Source: Sphingomonas endolithica (GTDB taxonomy: Bacteria; Pseudomonadota; Alphaproteobacteria; Sphingomonadales; Sphingomonadaceae). From it: DNA of 64,000 nt. Below the pieces are notes generated by a model. The model was not told the origin of the DNA, did not search any database, and worked only from the letters and a program-made list of their open reading frames with translations. This document shows positions 29,093 through 38,423 of the stretch, in pieces. Made by a program: the position numbers and the translations under genes. Position 1 is the first letter of the stretch. Every line of letters starts with the position of its first letter. Where the stretch lies: positions 806,001-870,000 of the forward strand of contig NZ_CP103057.1 of the NCBI RefSeq assembly GCF_025231525.1, given 5' to 3'.

Positions 29093-30271
29093 ATGTTCCT
29101 CAACTTCCTCGACGAGCTCCGCGCGGCAGGCATTCCCGCCAGCCTGAAGGAACATCTGCTGCTGCTGGAGGCGCTCGACGCCGAGGTGATCGATCGTACG
29201 CCGGAGGATTTCTACTATCTGTCGCGCGCGGTGTACGTGAAGGACGAGGGATTGCTCGACAAGTTCGATCAGGTCTTCGCCAAGGCTTTCAGGGGCATCG
29301 CCCCCACCTTCGGCACGCAGGATGCGGCGATACCGGAGGAGTGGCTGAAGGCGATCGCGGCCAAGTATCTGAGCCCTGAGGAGATGCAAAAGATCGAGTC
29401 GCTGGGATCCTGGGACGAGATCATGGAGACGCTGAAGAAGCGGATTGAGGAGCAGAAGGAACGTCACCAGGGCGGCAACAAATGGGTCGGTACCGGCGGC
29501 ACCAGCCCGTACGGCAATAGCGGCTATAATCCCGAAGGCGTGCGCATCGGCGGTGAATCGACGCACAAGCGCGCGCTGAAGGTATGGGACCAGCGCGACT
29601 TCAAGAATCTCGACAGCACCAAGGAACTCGGCACCCGCAACATCAAGGTCGCGCTGCGGCGGCTGCGCAAGTTCGCGCGTGAGGGGGCGGCGGACGAGCT
29701 GGACATCGACGCGACCATCGCCGGCACCGCGCGGCAGGGCTGGCTCGACGTCGTGATGCGCGCGGAACGGCGCAACGCGGTCAAATTGCTGCTGTTCCTC
29801 GATGTCGGCGGCTCGATGGATCCGTGGGTCAAACTGTGCGAGGAACTGTTCTCCGCCGCGACCAGCGAGTTCAAGAACCTCGAATTCTTCTACTTTCACA
29901 ATTGCCCGTACGAAGGCGTGTGGAAGGACAACAGGCGCCGCTTCACCGAGCGTACGCCGATGTGGGACGTGCTGCACAAGTTCGGCCACGATTATAAATT
30001 GGTGATCGTGGGCGATGCATCGATGAGCCCTTACGAGATCACGCATCCCGGCGGCTCGGTCGAGCATTTCAACGAGGAATCGGGTGCGGTGTGGTTGCAC
30101 CGCATGACCACGATCTACCCGGCCGCGGTATGGCTGAACCCGGTACCCGAGGAGCAATGGGGCTATTCCCAGAGCGTGCGCATCATCCGCGAGCTGATGA
30201 CGGATCGCATGTATCCGTTGACGCTGGCCGGGTTGGATGAGGCGATGCGGGAGCTGACACGCAAGCGGTAG
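29093..30271 (+). CDS. VWA domain-containing CoxE-like protein
   Basis: A 392-residue cytoplasmic protein of the CoxE/YehP-type VWA family. The N-terminal helical part (FLDELRAAGIPASLKEHLLL) is followed by a low-complexity Gly/Asn region (residues about 125-155). The VWA domain has a MIDAS motif (LLLFLDVGGSMDPWVKLCEE) and a late KLVIVGDASMSPYEI strand. Members work with a MoxR ATPase (CoxD in carboxydotrophs) in maturing metalloenzymes; the partner here is at 27512. The client is unknown, and the molybdenum hydroxylase at 43.9-47.7 kb is 14 kb away. Confidence 0.9.
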   Translation: MFLNFLDELRAAGIPASLKEHLLLLEALDAEVIDRTPEDFYYLSRAVYVKDEGLLDKFDQVFAKAFRGIAPTFGTQDAAIPEEWLKAIAAKYLSPEEMQKIESLGSWDEIMETLKKRIEEQKERHQGGNKWVGTGGTSPYGNSGYNPEGVRIGGESTHKRALKVWDQRDFKNLDSTKELGTRNIKVALRRLRKFAREGAADELDIDATIAGTARQGWLDVVMRAERRNAVKLLLFLDVGGSMDPWVKLCEELFSAATSEFKNLEFFYFHNCPYEGVWKDNRRRFTERTPMWDVLHKFGHDYKLVIVGDASMSPYEITHPGGSVEHFNEESGAVWLHRMTTIYPAAVWLNPVPEEQWGYSQSVRIIRELMTDRMYPLTLAGLDEAMRELTRKR

Positions 30272-30396
30272 GGCGCTGTTGCCTGGCCTTCGCCTGGGAA
30301 CTGGATTGGTTCGCGGCGCAGGATATTACGTCCGCTGCAAACCGGAAGGCGGTTTCCTGCGTTGAGGGTGCGTACTGCTCTAACGCGAGACCGACC

Positions 30397-31227
30397 ATGA
30401 AGACCGTGACGCTCCCCGATGGAGAGAAGATCCCAGCACTCGGGCAAGGCACCTGGATGATGGGCGAGCGCGCCGCCAAGCGGACGGGCGAGATCGCCGC
30501 ACTGCGCGCTGGCGTCGAATTGGGCATGACGCTGATCGATACCGCCGAAATGTATGGCGACGGCGCGGCCGAGACCCTGATCGGCGAGGCGCTGGGGGCG
30601 GTTCGCGAGCAGATATTCCTGATCAGCAAGGCCTATCCGCAAAACGCATCGCGCGCACGACTGGTGCGCGCGTGCGAGGGGACCCTCGAGCGGCTCGGCA
30701 CCGACCGGCTCGATTTGTATCTGCTGCACTGGCGCGGATCGGTGCCGCTCGGCGAAACCGTCCAGGCGATGGAAGCGCTGAAGGCGGCGGGCAAGATCCG
30801 TCACTGGGGCGTCAGCAATTTCGACACGGGCGACATGAAGGAGTTGATCGCCGCCGGCGGCACCGGCTGCGCGACCAACCAGATCCTCTACAATCTCGGC
30901 CGGCGCGGGCCGGAACTCGATCTGCTGGCGTGGCTCGATGATCACGCCATGCCGGCCATGGCCTATAGTCCGGTCGAACAAGGCAGGCTCGTCACCGATC
31001 CCACCCTGACCGAGATCGCCAAGACGATCGGCGCCACCCCGGCGCAAGTCGCCTTGGCCTGGGTGCTGCACCGCGCGGGGATGATCGCCATCCCCAAGGC
31101 GGGCACGCTCGCGCATGTACAGGAGAACCGGGCGGCGGGGGACCTTGTCCTGTCGAGCGACGATCTATCGACGCTCGATGCCGCATTCGCCCGGCCGCAG
31201 GTGCGCCGCCCGCTCGAGATGCTTTGA
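30397..31227 (+). CDS. Aldo/keto reductase
   Basis: A 276-residue NADPH-dependent oxidoreductase of the AKR superfamily with a TIM-barrel fold. The catalytic tetrad is visible as Asp/Tyr in LIDTAEMYGDGAAE, Lys in FLISKAYPQNA and His in LYLLHWRGSVPLGE. The C-terminal cofactor loop (IAIPKAGTLAHVQENRAA) is intact. The sequence is closest to the YajO/2,5-diketo-gluconate-reductase-like bacterial group; the substrate is unknown. It lies upstream of the phosphoesterase gene with 8 bp between them, so they are probably co-transcribed. Confidence 0.9.
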   Translation: MKTVTLPDGEKIPALGQGTWMMGERAAKRTGEIAALRAGVELGMTLIDTAEMYGDGAAETLIGEALGAVREQIFLISKAYPQNASRARLVRACEGTLERLGTDRLDLYLLHWRGSVPLGETVQAMEALKAAGKIRHWGVSNFDTGDMKELIAAGGTGCATNQILYNLGRRGPELDLLAWLDDHAMPAMAYSPVEQGRLVTDPTLTEIAKTIGATPAQVALAWVLHRAGMIAIPKAGTLAHVQENRAAGDLVLSSDDLSTLDAAFARPQVRRPLEML

Positions 31228-31235
31228 CCCCGCGC

Positions 31236-31772
31236 ATGGCGACGTTCTTTACCGCGGACACGCATTTCGGCGATCATCGCACGCTCAACATCCATCGTCG
31301 GCCGTTCGCCAGCGTGGCCGAGATGGATGCGGCGATCATCGCCGGCTGGAACGCGGTAGTGGGTGCCACCGACATCGTCTGGCATCTGGGCGACGTCGCC
31401 CGCCGGTCGGCCGATGTGCAGGGCCTGCTGGCGCAATTGAACGGCACCAAGCATCTCGTCCGAGGCAATAACGACGCGCCGGCCACTGGCGAGGCGGGCG
31501 GCTGGGCAAGCGTGCACGATTATGTCGAGCTGACTCAGGACGGCATGCTGCTGGTGCTGTGCCACTATCCGTTCAGGAGCTGGAACGGCCAGCATCGCCG
31601 CTCGATCAACCTTCATGGCCACAGCCATGGTAAGCTCAAGCCGATGCCACGGCAGTTCGATGTCGGCGTCGACCCGCGAAGCTACCGCCCGACGGCGCTC
31701 GACGCCCTGCTCGGGCGAGCGGGGGGAGGCGACGTGGAAGCAGATACCCTGCCCCCGGCCTCGGCGTCATGA
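31236..31772 (+). CDS. Calcineurin-like metallophosphoesterase
   Basis: A 178-residue phosphoesterase with the full metal-binding set: FTADTHFGDH, VWHLGDVARR, VRGNNDA, LCHYPFRSW and NLHGHSHGK. The family is that of small bacterial proteins resembling phage phosphatases; phosphodiesterase or phosphomonoesterase activity is likely but the substrate is unknown. I use ATG 31236; a TTG at 31224 overlaps the previous stop and would add four residues. Its stop overlaps the next ATG (ATGA). Confidence 0.88.
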   Translation: MATFFTADTHFGDHRTLNIHRRPFASVAEMDAAIIAGWNAVVGATDIVWHLGDVARRSADVQGLLAQLNGTKHLVRGNNDAPATGEAGGWASVHDYVELTQDGMLLVLCHYPFRSWNGQHRRSINLHGHSHGKLKPMPRQFDVGVDPRSYRPTALDALLGRAGGGDVEADTLPPASAS

Positions 31773-32134
31773 CAGCCGACATCCATCCCGTGACGCCGGA
31801 CGGCCGCTACTTCGTCGTCCGCGGGCGGCTCTGGCGGCGGTCGAACCCGGCGCTGTCGGAAGAGCATCGGGCCGCGCTGGTCGGCGAGCTCATGCACGCG
31901 CGGCGCGCCGTCGGTGTGGCATTGCGCCAGGAGGATCAGCCAGCTGTGGCCGAGGCGCGCGCGGCGGTCGATCGCGCGAAGGTGGCGCTCGGCGAACGCG
32001 GGCCGGTATGGTGGCACGACGGCGCGCCGGACCTCAATCGGCGCATGGTTGCCAACACGCTCTACGCGGCATGGTTCGAACAGCGCGCGAGCATCTCCAA
32101 GGCTTCTCCAGCGATCGACGATGAATCCGGGTGA
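31769..32134 (+). CDS. Conserved hypothetical protein
   Basis: A 121-residue soluble protein. It begins with a strand-rich segment (IHPVTPDGRYFVVRGRLWRR) and continues as charged helices (RAALVGELMHARRAVGVALR), with a Trp-rich PVWWHDGAPDLN. The family is unnamed to my knowledge, although such proteins are frequent in alphaproteobacteria. It is translationally coupled to the phosphoesterase (ATGA) and overlaps the FUSC gene start by 14 bp, so the three probably form one operon. Confidence 0.7.
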   Translation: MTADIHPVTPDGRYFVVRGRLWRRSNPALSEEHRAALVGELMHARRAVGVALRQEDQPAVAEARAAVDRAKVALGERGPVWWHDGAPDLNRRMVANTLYAAWFEQRASISKASPAIDDESG

Positions 32135-33257
32135 TGACCATGACGTGGTCGATGAAAACCGATACCGCCCTTTGATGCGCCGTCTCACTTTCCCTGCCTA
32201 CGATGTGCCGGCGTTCAAGCAGATGTTCCGCGTTGCCGCGGCGTGCGCGATCGCCTTTGCGGCGTACAAGATGCTGGGCCTGACGCAGGGTTATTGGGCG
32301 GTCTTCACCGTGCTGATCGTCATGCAGGGTTCGCTCGGCGGCACGCTTGGGGCGGCATTCGACCGCATGTTGGGAACGCTGGTCGGTGCGGGGCTCGGCG
32401 CGGTCGGAGCGCTGCTACACGGTGACGGCGCAGTCGGAACGGGCGCTGCGCTCGTGCTAGTAACCGGTCTCGGCACCTATCTCGCCACCTTGCGCCCACA
32501 GCTGAAGATCGCGCCGGTCACGGCCTCGATCATGATGTTGACGATGCCGCGAGGAACGCCGATCGCCGATTTTGTCGTGGATCGCATCGTCGAGATCACG
32601 CTCGGCGGCGGCATCGGCGTTGCCGCGATGGCGTTGATCCTGCCCGCATCGTCGCAGGCCATGGTGACGCGGCGCGCGGCAGAGGCACTAGATCGCATGC
32701 ACGGAATGATCCGGCAGATGGCAGACGCGGTCGCCAGCGGCGAAGCGGTGTCCTTTGCCGAGCCGCTGGTGGCGCTGCGCCCCGCGCTCGCCTCGATCGA
32801 ACAAGCTTTGAAGGATGCTGATCGCGAACATGCCACCTGGCTCTCTCGCCACGCCATCCCGCCGGCCATCCCGCGCACCTTGTGGCGCTTGCGATCGGAT
32901 CTCGTGCTGGTCGCGCGCGCATTGGACCCCCCATTCCCCGATGCCGTGCGTGCGATGCTCGGTACCGCTGGTGCCGACCTACTGCGCCTGATCGGCGATG
33001 ATGTCGTGGCGTGCGCCGCTGCGCTGCGTGCAGGGAAGCCGGTCGTACGCACCAGCATCATACCGGCCCGCACCACTTTTGGCGGCGCCTTCGCCGCCTT
33101 TCGGACCAGCGCGGAAGGAAACGCGCTTACCCTCGATGTCGCTGGGCACGTCTTCGGTCTCTCGTTCGCACTGGACGAACTCGTCAGCGACTTGAGCGAC
33201 GTCGCCGATCGAATCGATGAAATGAACGGCGCCACACATGATCCAAGGTCGCGATGA
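32121..33257 (+). CDS. FUSC-family inner membrane protein
   Basis: A 378-residue protein with a cluster of about six TM helices in residues 30-175 (FRVAAACAIAFAAYKMLGL, GYWAVFTVLIVMQGSLGGTL). A cytoplasmic helical half follows. This matches the FUSC-like/AaeB fusaric-acid-resistance family of aromatic-acid or efflux-associated proteins, but it is shorter than full-length pumps and lacks a second membrane half, so function may need dimerisation. Start at ATG 32121; ATG 32175 (MRRLTFPAYD) is an alternative. It converges with the hydrolase pseudogene. Confidence 0.8.
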   Translation: MNPGDDHDVVDENRYRPLMRRLTFPAYDVPAFKQMFRVAAACAIAFAAYKMLGLTQGYWAVFTVLIVMQGSLGGTLGAAFDRMLGTLVGAGLGAVGALLHGDGAVGTGAALVLVTGLGTYLATLRPQLKIAPVTASIMMLTMPRGTPIADFVVDRIVEITLGGGIGVAAMALILPASSQAMVTRRAAEALDRMHGMIRQMADAVASGEAVSFAEPLVALRPALASIEQALKDADREHATWLSRHAIPPAIPRTLWRLRSDLVLVARALDPPFPDAVRAMLGTAGADLLRLIGDDVVACAAALRAGKPVVRTSIIPARTTFGGAFAAFRTSAEGNALTLDVAGHVFGLSFALDELVSDLSDVADRIDEMNGATHDPRSR

Positions 33258-33292
33258 TCGATAAAGCGGAGCCGCCACATCAAGGCGGGCGC

Positions 33293-34222
33293 TTACCGTT
33301 CGGCACTCAGGAAATCGCGGACCAGCTTCACCGTGGCCGCGGGCTGCTCCTCCATCAGCCAATGGCCCGAATCCGCGACGACCGCTTCGCGCACATCGGT
33401 GGCGGCAAAGCGCATCACCTTGGCCATGGTTGGTCCGAACGATGCCGCGCCGCCGATCGCAAGCACCGGCATCGTCAGCTTGCCCTGCGCCAGAAAGGCC
33501 TGGTCGTCGCGCACGTCCTGGTCGAACGCTGCGAACTGCGCAAAGCCCGCATGCATGGCACCGGGCGCGGCATACAGCCGAGCATAATGGCGGCGAGAGG
33601 CCTCGCTGAACTTGGCCGGTGTCGCCGAGAATTCATTCCAGAAGCGGTCTAAGTAAATGCGCTCTCGTCCCTGAACCAGCCGCTCCATGTCCGGCCCCCC
33701 GAACCGGAAATGCCATAGGAGCGGGTTTTTCAGGATGTCCTCCCACGGGCCGATGCCGGGGATCGGCGCATCCATGAGGACGAACCGCCTTACCCGGTCG
33801 CAATCTTCCGCCGCAAAGGCATACCTCACCATATTGCCGATATCGTGCGTGACGAGATCGACTTTCTTGATTTCGAGTGCATCGAGCAGCCCGGACATGT
33901 CGAAGCCCTGCGTCTTCTTGTCATAGCCTCCCGCCGGCTTGGCCGAGAGACCCATGCCGCGCAGATCCGGAACGATCACTGTATGGTCGCGCATCAGGTC
34001 GCGCGCGAGCGGCGCTCACATGTCCCCAGTTTCGCCGTAACCATGAAGCAGCAGCACCGCCGGCCCCGTACCGCCGACCCTAACATGTAAGGTCGTTCCA
34101 TTGGTCGGGACCTCCTGCGCCCGAAAGCAAGGCGGAAATGCGAAATCCTGCGCGAGCGATGCAGAGGGCGCAGCGAGCAGCGCCATCGTCAGGACCATCG
34201 CTGCACGAAAAGATGCCTTCAT
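33293..34222 (-). pseudogene. Exported alpha/beta hydrolase split by a nonsense codon
   Basis: The N-terminal part encodes a signal peptide (AMVLTMALLAAPSASLAQ) and the oxyanion region VLLLHGYGETGDM, then stops at TGA (34016-34018). The same frame continues without shift as APLARDLMRDHTVIVPDLRG and the rest of an epoxide-hydrolase/haloalkane-dehalogenase-like protein (VDLVTHDIGNMVRYAFAAE with the nucleophile Asp, ADSGHWLMEEQP with the His). Homologues are expected to have Trp at the stop (GDMW), so one base (T for C at 34016) explains the break. ATG 34222 has GGGGG upstream. Divergent from the LysR gene at 34363. Confidence 0.85.
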
Positions 34223-34362
34223 TCTTGCCCCCATGATGTAGTAGACCGGAAGCCTGAGGATATGCTGCGCTCTGGCAACACCTTTCGTCCCGCATTATGC
34301 TTCGAACGAAAACGTCCTGGTAGGTCGTAAGAACCGAACCAATCTTTCGGGGGTCGCGAACG

Positions 34363-35289
34363 ATGAAGCTCGACGGTATCCTGGCCTTCGTCGCCGTGGC
34401 GGATGGCGGATCGATCAACGAGGCTGCCCGACAGCTGCGCTTATCGAAATCGACGGTCAGCGAACGGCTAACCGAACTGGAATATGCATGCGGCACGAAG
34501 CTTCTGAGCCGCAACAGTCGCCAACTCGTCCTGACGGACGACGGCGCGGCGTTCCTCGAACGTGCGCGACGGATCGTCGCCGAAACCAACGATGCGAAGG
34601 AGGATCTGGCGCGGCGCCGCGGCGACGTGTCGGGGCCGATGCGGATCGCCGTTCCCAGGGCCTTTGGCGACCTGCACTTGGGCCCGATCCTGTATGACTT
34701 CATGAACCGCTATCCGGAGGTCACCGTCACCGCCGAATTCGACGACCGAATCAGCGACCTCAGCAGCAGCTTTGACGCGATCGTGCGTATCGCCCCAACG
34801 CCGTTGCCCAAGCGCGAGACGGAACAGCTCACGATCAGCCGCCGTACCCTCGTTGCCGCACCGTCCTACCTCGACCTTTACGGACGGCCGGAGACGGTCG
34901 GGGCGCTGGAGCGGCATCGGGCGATCCGTTATATGGAGCGCGGGCCTGACGATTGGACGTTTAAGGGCGACCTCGAACGGGTCGTTGCCCGCGTCTCGCC
35001 GAGACTTCGCGTGACCTCCTGTTTTGCCATGCGCGATGCTGCCATTGCGGGGCTCGGCATCGCCTGGCTGCCAACCTTCCACAGCTATCAGGCGATCAAA
35101 GTCGGCAGTCTCGAAATACTTGATATCGGCGTCGATCCCGATGTCACGCCCGTCACGATTGCCTATCATCACGGACATGGTCCGCCGAAGCGACTGCGGG
35201 CGCTGATCGACCATCTGAAGCTCTCTTTCGGCGATCCACCTTATTGGGACGACCAGCTCATAGTCTCGCACGGTGCTCAACTTACTTGA
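34363..35289 (+). CDS. LysR-family transcriptional regulator
   Basis: A 308-residue LysR regulator. The N-terminal winged HTH (residues 1-60) reads FVAVADGGSINEAARQLRLS followed by KSTVSERLTELE. The effector-binding domain follows (GPMRIAVPRAFGDLHLGPIL). The sequence belongs to the common group that acts on adjacent divergent genes; here the neighbour is the broken hydrolase, so the original target may be lost. The effector is unknown. Confidence 0.9.
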   Translation: MKLDGILAFVAVADGGSINEAARQLRLSKSTVSERLTELEYACGTKLLSRNSRQLVLTDDGAAFLERARRIVAETNDAKEDLARRRGDVSGPMRIAVPRAFGDLHLGPILYDFMNRYPEVTVTAEFDDRISDLSSSFDAIVRIAPTPLPKRETEQLTISRRTLVAAPSYLDLYGRPETVGALERHRAIRYMERGPDDWTFKGDLERVVARVSPRLRVTSCFAMRDAAIAGLGIAWLPTFHSYQAIKVGSLEILDIGVDPDVTPVTIAYHHGHGPPKRLRALIDHLKLSFGDPPYWDDQLIVSHGAQLT

Positions 35290-35468
35290 GAGCGCTACGT
35301 CGATGGCACGGCGGCGGCCTCGGATATTCTTTTGATCTTCAGCCGCCGAGTGCCCTTCAGATACTCGTGCGAGGCCGGCCGATCGGCTAGGCGCCATCGC
35401 AAAGGACCTCCTATGATCGTTGCTGTGCACTTGGCTGATCTCGACCTGTCCCCCGCCGGCTCCTGACG

Positions 35469-36416
35469 ATGGATGGGTCGCACCCGCCATCGTGGCGGAT
35501 CGCCGGCTTCGCCTTGTCGGCCGCAGGCGCAATGCTGTTCGCGATCAAGGGCGTGCTGATCAAGCTGATCTACCGTTACGACATCGACACGACGAGCCTG
35601 CTGGCGATGCGCATGGTGTTGGCCGTGCCGGTGTTTGCGCTGGTGGGTGCGCAACGATGGCAGCGGCTGCAGCGGGATGCCCGGCCGGACGCCCGCACCT
35701 TCGGGCTCGCCATGCTCGTGGGCATCGTCGGCTACTACATATCGTCTTGGCTGGACTTCCAGGGACTGCAAACGCTGGATGCGCAGATCGAGCGGCTGAT
35801 TTTGTTCACCTACCCCTTCCTGGTAATCCTGTTCGGACGATTGCTGCTGGGCCATCCCTTGCGCGTTCACGCAGTGCTCGGCGCGGGCTTGAGCTATGTC
35901 GGCCTGTTCGTGATGTTCGCCGGAGAGCCAACGCGGCTGGGCACGGCGGCGCTGATCGGCGGTGCGTTCGTCGCCGTCGCCGCAGTGACCTTTGCCCTTT
36001 ACCAATTGTTTGCGCGCGAACTGATCCTGCGCTGCGGCGCCACCTTGTTCACCGCGATCGCCATGACCGCAGCGGGGATCACGGCCTTGCTCGGCTTCTT
36101 CGTGACTCACCCTGTCGCAGCGCTGGTGCCGCCGACCGGTGCCTGGGCGTTGATCGCAGCACTGGCGGTGTTCGCGACGATCGTTCCCGCCTTCCTGATG
36201 TCGGCGGGGACGGCAAGGATCGGCGCGCAGGGCACCGCGATCGTCTCGACGATCAGCCCAGTGGTGACGATCGGCGTGGCCATCGTCGTGCTGGGCGAGC
36301 CGTTCGGCTGGCCGGAGGCGATCGGCACGATCTGCGTACTGGGCGGCGTCGGCCTCTTCAGCCTGATCGAGAGCCGCCCGCGGTCGTACCAGACCGGCGA
36401 AGAAGGGCCGGCCTGA
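35469..36416 (+). CDS. EamA/DMT-family transporter
   Basis: A 315-residue inner membrane protein with ten TM helices in two EamA repeats. Repeat 1 begins AGFALSAAGAMLFAIKGVLI and repeat 2 contains TPTGAW-like PPTGAWALIAALAVFATIVP. A drug/metabolite exporter is the usual role; the substrate is unknown. The 180-bp gap upstream shows no other gene. It is convergent with the LysR gene at 36484. Confidence 0.88.
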   Translation: MDGSHPPSWRIAGFALSAAGAMLFAIKGVLIKLIYRYDIDTTSLLAMRMVLAVPVFALVGAQRWQRLQRDARPDARTFGLAMLVGIVGYYISSWLDFQGLQTLDAQIERLILFTYPFLVILFGRLLLGHPLRVHAVLGAGLSYVGLFVMFAGEPTRLGTAALIGGAFVAVAAVTFALYQLFARELILRCGATLFTAIAMTAAGITALLGFFVTHPVAALVPPTGAWALIAALAVFATIVPAFLMSAGTARIGAQGTAIVSTISPVVTIGVAIVVLGEPFGWPEAIGTICVLGGVGLFSLIESRPRSYQTGEEGPA

Positions 36417-36483
36417 AGGCACGGTTAGGACGTTTGTGGCCGGCCCGGGTCGCAACTGAAAGTCACATTCGCCGTTCGCGCCT

Positions 36484-37377
36484 TCAGCCCAGGTAGGCGG
36501 CCAGCTCCTCCGGCTCTGCCCGCGGAAAGGCGTGCTTCAACAGGTCCAGAAAAGCCGAGACGCGCGCGCTCAAGAGCCGCCGGGAGGGGTAAAGCGCCCA
36601 TAAGGCGATATCCGATCCCACCACGTCGCCCCAATGCACCAGTCTGCCCGCGGCCAGATCATGGCTGACCAGTGACACCGGCAGCCGTCCGGCACCGACG
36701 CCCGCCCGCACCGCGTCGCGGATCATGGTGAGCGACGAGAGGCGGAGGATGGGGTCGACGGCGATGTCGGACCGCCCGGTCTCCGTCGACACTGCCCAGC
36801 TCGTCGCTCGATCGCTGGCGCGCACGACGGCGCGGATCGGCACTTCGGTGGATCTCGGCAGGTCTGGATTCGCGACGACCACCAGCCGATCATGGAGGAA
36901 CGGGCGGCCGATCAGGCTCTCGTCGGGATCCGGATTGACCCGGATGACCAAGTCATATCCTTCCTCGACCATGTCGACCGCGCGGTCTTCGGTCGTCACC
37001 TCCAGGCGAACGTCGGGGTGGCGGAGCGCGTATTCGGCGGCGAGTTTGCCCATCGCCGTCTGCGAGAAGAGCAGGGGTGCGCTGACACGGAACCGCCCAC
37101 GCGGCCTTTCACCGCCGGCGGAGATGGCCGCTGCAGTCTCGCCGATCTCGGCGAGCAGCGCTCCGGTTCGCTCGTGGAGCGCCCTGCCCTCCTCGGTCAG
37201 CTTCAGCACGCGGGCGCCGCGCTCGAACAGGCGCAGGTCGAGTGCCGCCTCCAATTCGGCAACGCGCCGGGACAGCGTCGCCTTGGGCCGCCCCGACGCG
37301 CGCGCCGCTTTGCCGAAGCCGCCGTGGCGGGCGACGAGATTGAAATCGGTCAAGGCAAGAAGGTCCATGTGTTCCAT
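36484..37377 (-). CDS. LysR-family transcriptional regulator
   Basis: A 297-residue regulator with the HTH LVARHGGFGKAARASGRPKA then TLSRRVAELEAALDLRLFER and a substrate-binding domain (RGRFRVSAPLLFSQTAMGKL). It belongs to the subgroup that often controls a divergent oxidoreductase or NmrA-like gene. The neighbour at 37471 is divergent with 93 bp between them, so it is the likely target. Start at ATG 37377; ATG 37368 (MDLLALTDF) is equally plausible and has a GGA upstream. Confidence 0.9.
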   Translation of the reverse strand: MEHMDLLALTDFNLVARHGGFGKAARASGRPKATLSRRVAELEAALDLRLFERGARVLKLTEEGRALHERTGALLAEIGETAAAISAGGERPRGRFRVSAPLLFSQTAMGKLAAEYALRHPDVRLEVTTEDRAVDMVEEGYDLVIRVNPDPDESLIGRPFLHDRLVVVANPDLPRSTEVPIRAVVRASDRATSWAVSTETGRSDIAVDPILRLSSLTMIRDAVRAGVGAGRLPVSLVSHDLAAGRLVHWGDVVGSDIALWALYPSRRLLSARVSAFLDLLKHAFPRAEPEELAAYLG

Positions 37378-37470
37378 CCATGAGACAGCGAGTCCAGATA
37401 TAGCGGCTATTGGCGCGGATGTGGATCACATAGTTTCCTGACTGTACTGAAGCACAGAAGGAGTTCCACC

Positions 37471-38340
37471 ATGACCATCCTCGTTATCGGCGCCACCGGA
37501 CGCGTCGGCCGCCACGTCGTCGATCAACTCGTCCAGCGCGGCGCCGACGTGCGCGTCCTCACCCGTGATCCCGCCAAGGCCGCCTTCCCGGCCGGCGTCG
37601 AAGTCGCCCAAGGCGATCTGCTCGACATTGACGCGCTGCGCGCGGCCTTCTCCGGCGTCAGCACATTGTTCCTGCTCAATGCGGTGACGGGCGACGAGTT
37701 CACCCAGGCGATCATCACGCTGAACATCGCACGCGAATCAGGCGTCGAGCGGGTCGTCTACCTTTCGGTGCTCCACGCCGATCGATCGGTGAACGTGCCG
37801 CACTTCGCGGTGAAATCCGGCGCCGAGCGCATGCTGGAGCAGATGGGGTTCGGCGCGACGATCCTGCGCCCGTCCTATTTCATCGACAACGACGTGATGA
37901 TCACCGACGTCATCCTCCAGCACGGCGTCTATCCGATGCCGATCGGCAGCAAGGGGCTGGCTATGGTCGACGCGCGCGACATCGCCGAAGTCGCCGCGAT
38001 CGAGCTGATCCGCCGCGAACAGGCCCCTGATAAGCTGCCGCTCGAGACGATCAACCTGGTCGGCCCCGATACGCTGACCGGTGCCGATGTAGCCGCGATC
38101 TGGTCGGACGTGCTGGGTCGCCCGATCGCCTATGGCGGTGACGATCCGAGCGGCTTCGAGCAGAACATGGCGACCTTCATGCCGCAATGGATGGCCTATG
38201 AGATGCGCCTGATGGCGGAACGCTATGTCAGCGAAGGATTGATCCCGGACGAGGACGACGTCGAACGCCTGACCGGGATCCTCGGTCGCCCACTACACTC
38301 CTACCGCGATTTCGCGAGCAGGATCGCCGCCGCAGCCTGA
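37471..38340 (+). CDS. NmrA-like NAD(P)-binding protein
   Basis: A 289-residue atypical short-chain dehydrogenase/NmrA-type protein. The Rossmann motif is ILVIGATGRVGRHVVDQL, followed by GVEVAQGDLLDIDALRAAFS. The usual SDR YxxxK is absent, as in NmrA/HSCARG-type sensors and some NAD(P)H:quinone oxidoreductases. It could reduce a quinone or sense NADP state. A GAAGGAG ribosome binding site supports the start. It is presumably controlled by the divergent LysR gene at 36484. Confidence 0.87.
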   Translation: MTILVIGATGRVGRHVVDQLVQRGADVRVLTRDPAKAAFPAGVEVAQGDLLDIDALRAAFSGVSTLFLLNAVTGDEFTQAIITLNIARESGVERVVYLSVLHADRSVNVPHFAVKSGAERMLEQMGFGATILRPSYFIDNDVMITDVILQHGVYPMPIGSKGLAMVDARDIAEVAAIELIRREQAPDKLPLETINLVGPDTLTGADVAAIWSDVLGRPIAYGGDDPSGFEQNMATFMPQWMAYEMRLMAERYVSEGLIPDEDDVERLTGILGRPLHSYRDFASRIAAAA

Positions 38341-38386
38341 CCTGCACATTGCAGGGCGACGGAAGCTGCGAACGCCTCAGGCCATA

Positions 38387-38416
38387 GCGGGGCCGCCTCA
38401 TGCCAGGCGGTCCCGC
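38387..38416. terminator. Hairpin between convergent genes
   Basis: Arms of 12 nt (38387-38398 and 38405-38416; GCGGGGCCGCCT type) pair with one mismatch around a 6-nt loop. The hairpin sits between the convergent NmrA-like and SDR genes and probably serves as a bidirectional terminator. It has no T-run. Confidence 0.5.
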
Positions 38417-38423
38417 CATGACA

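Noticed and set aside
30303..30330. GGAAC-like sequence upstream of the aldo/keto reductase
   Set aside because: No CGTT-type -10 element lies at the right distance.
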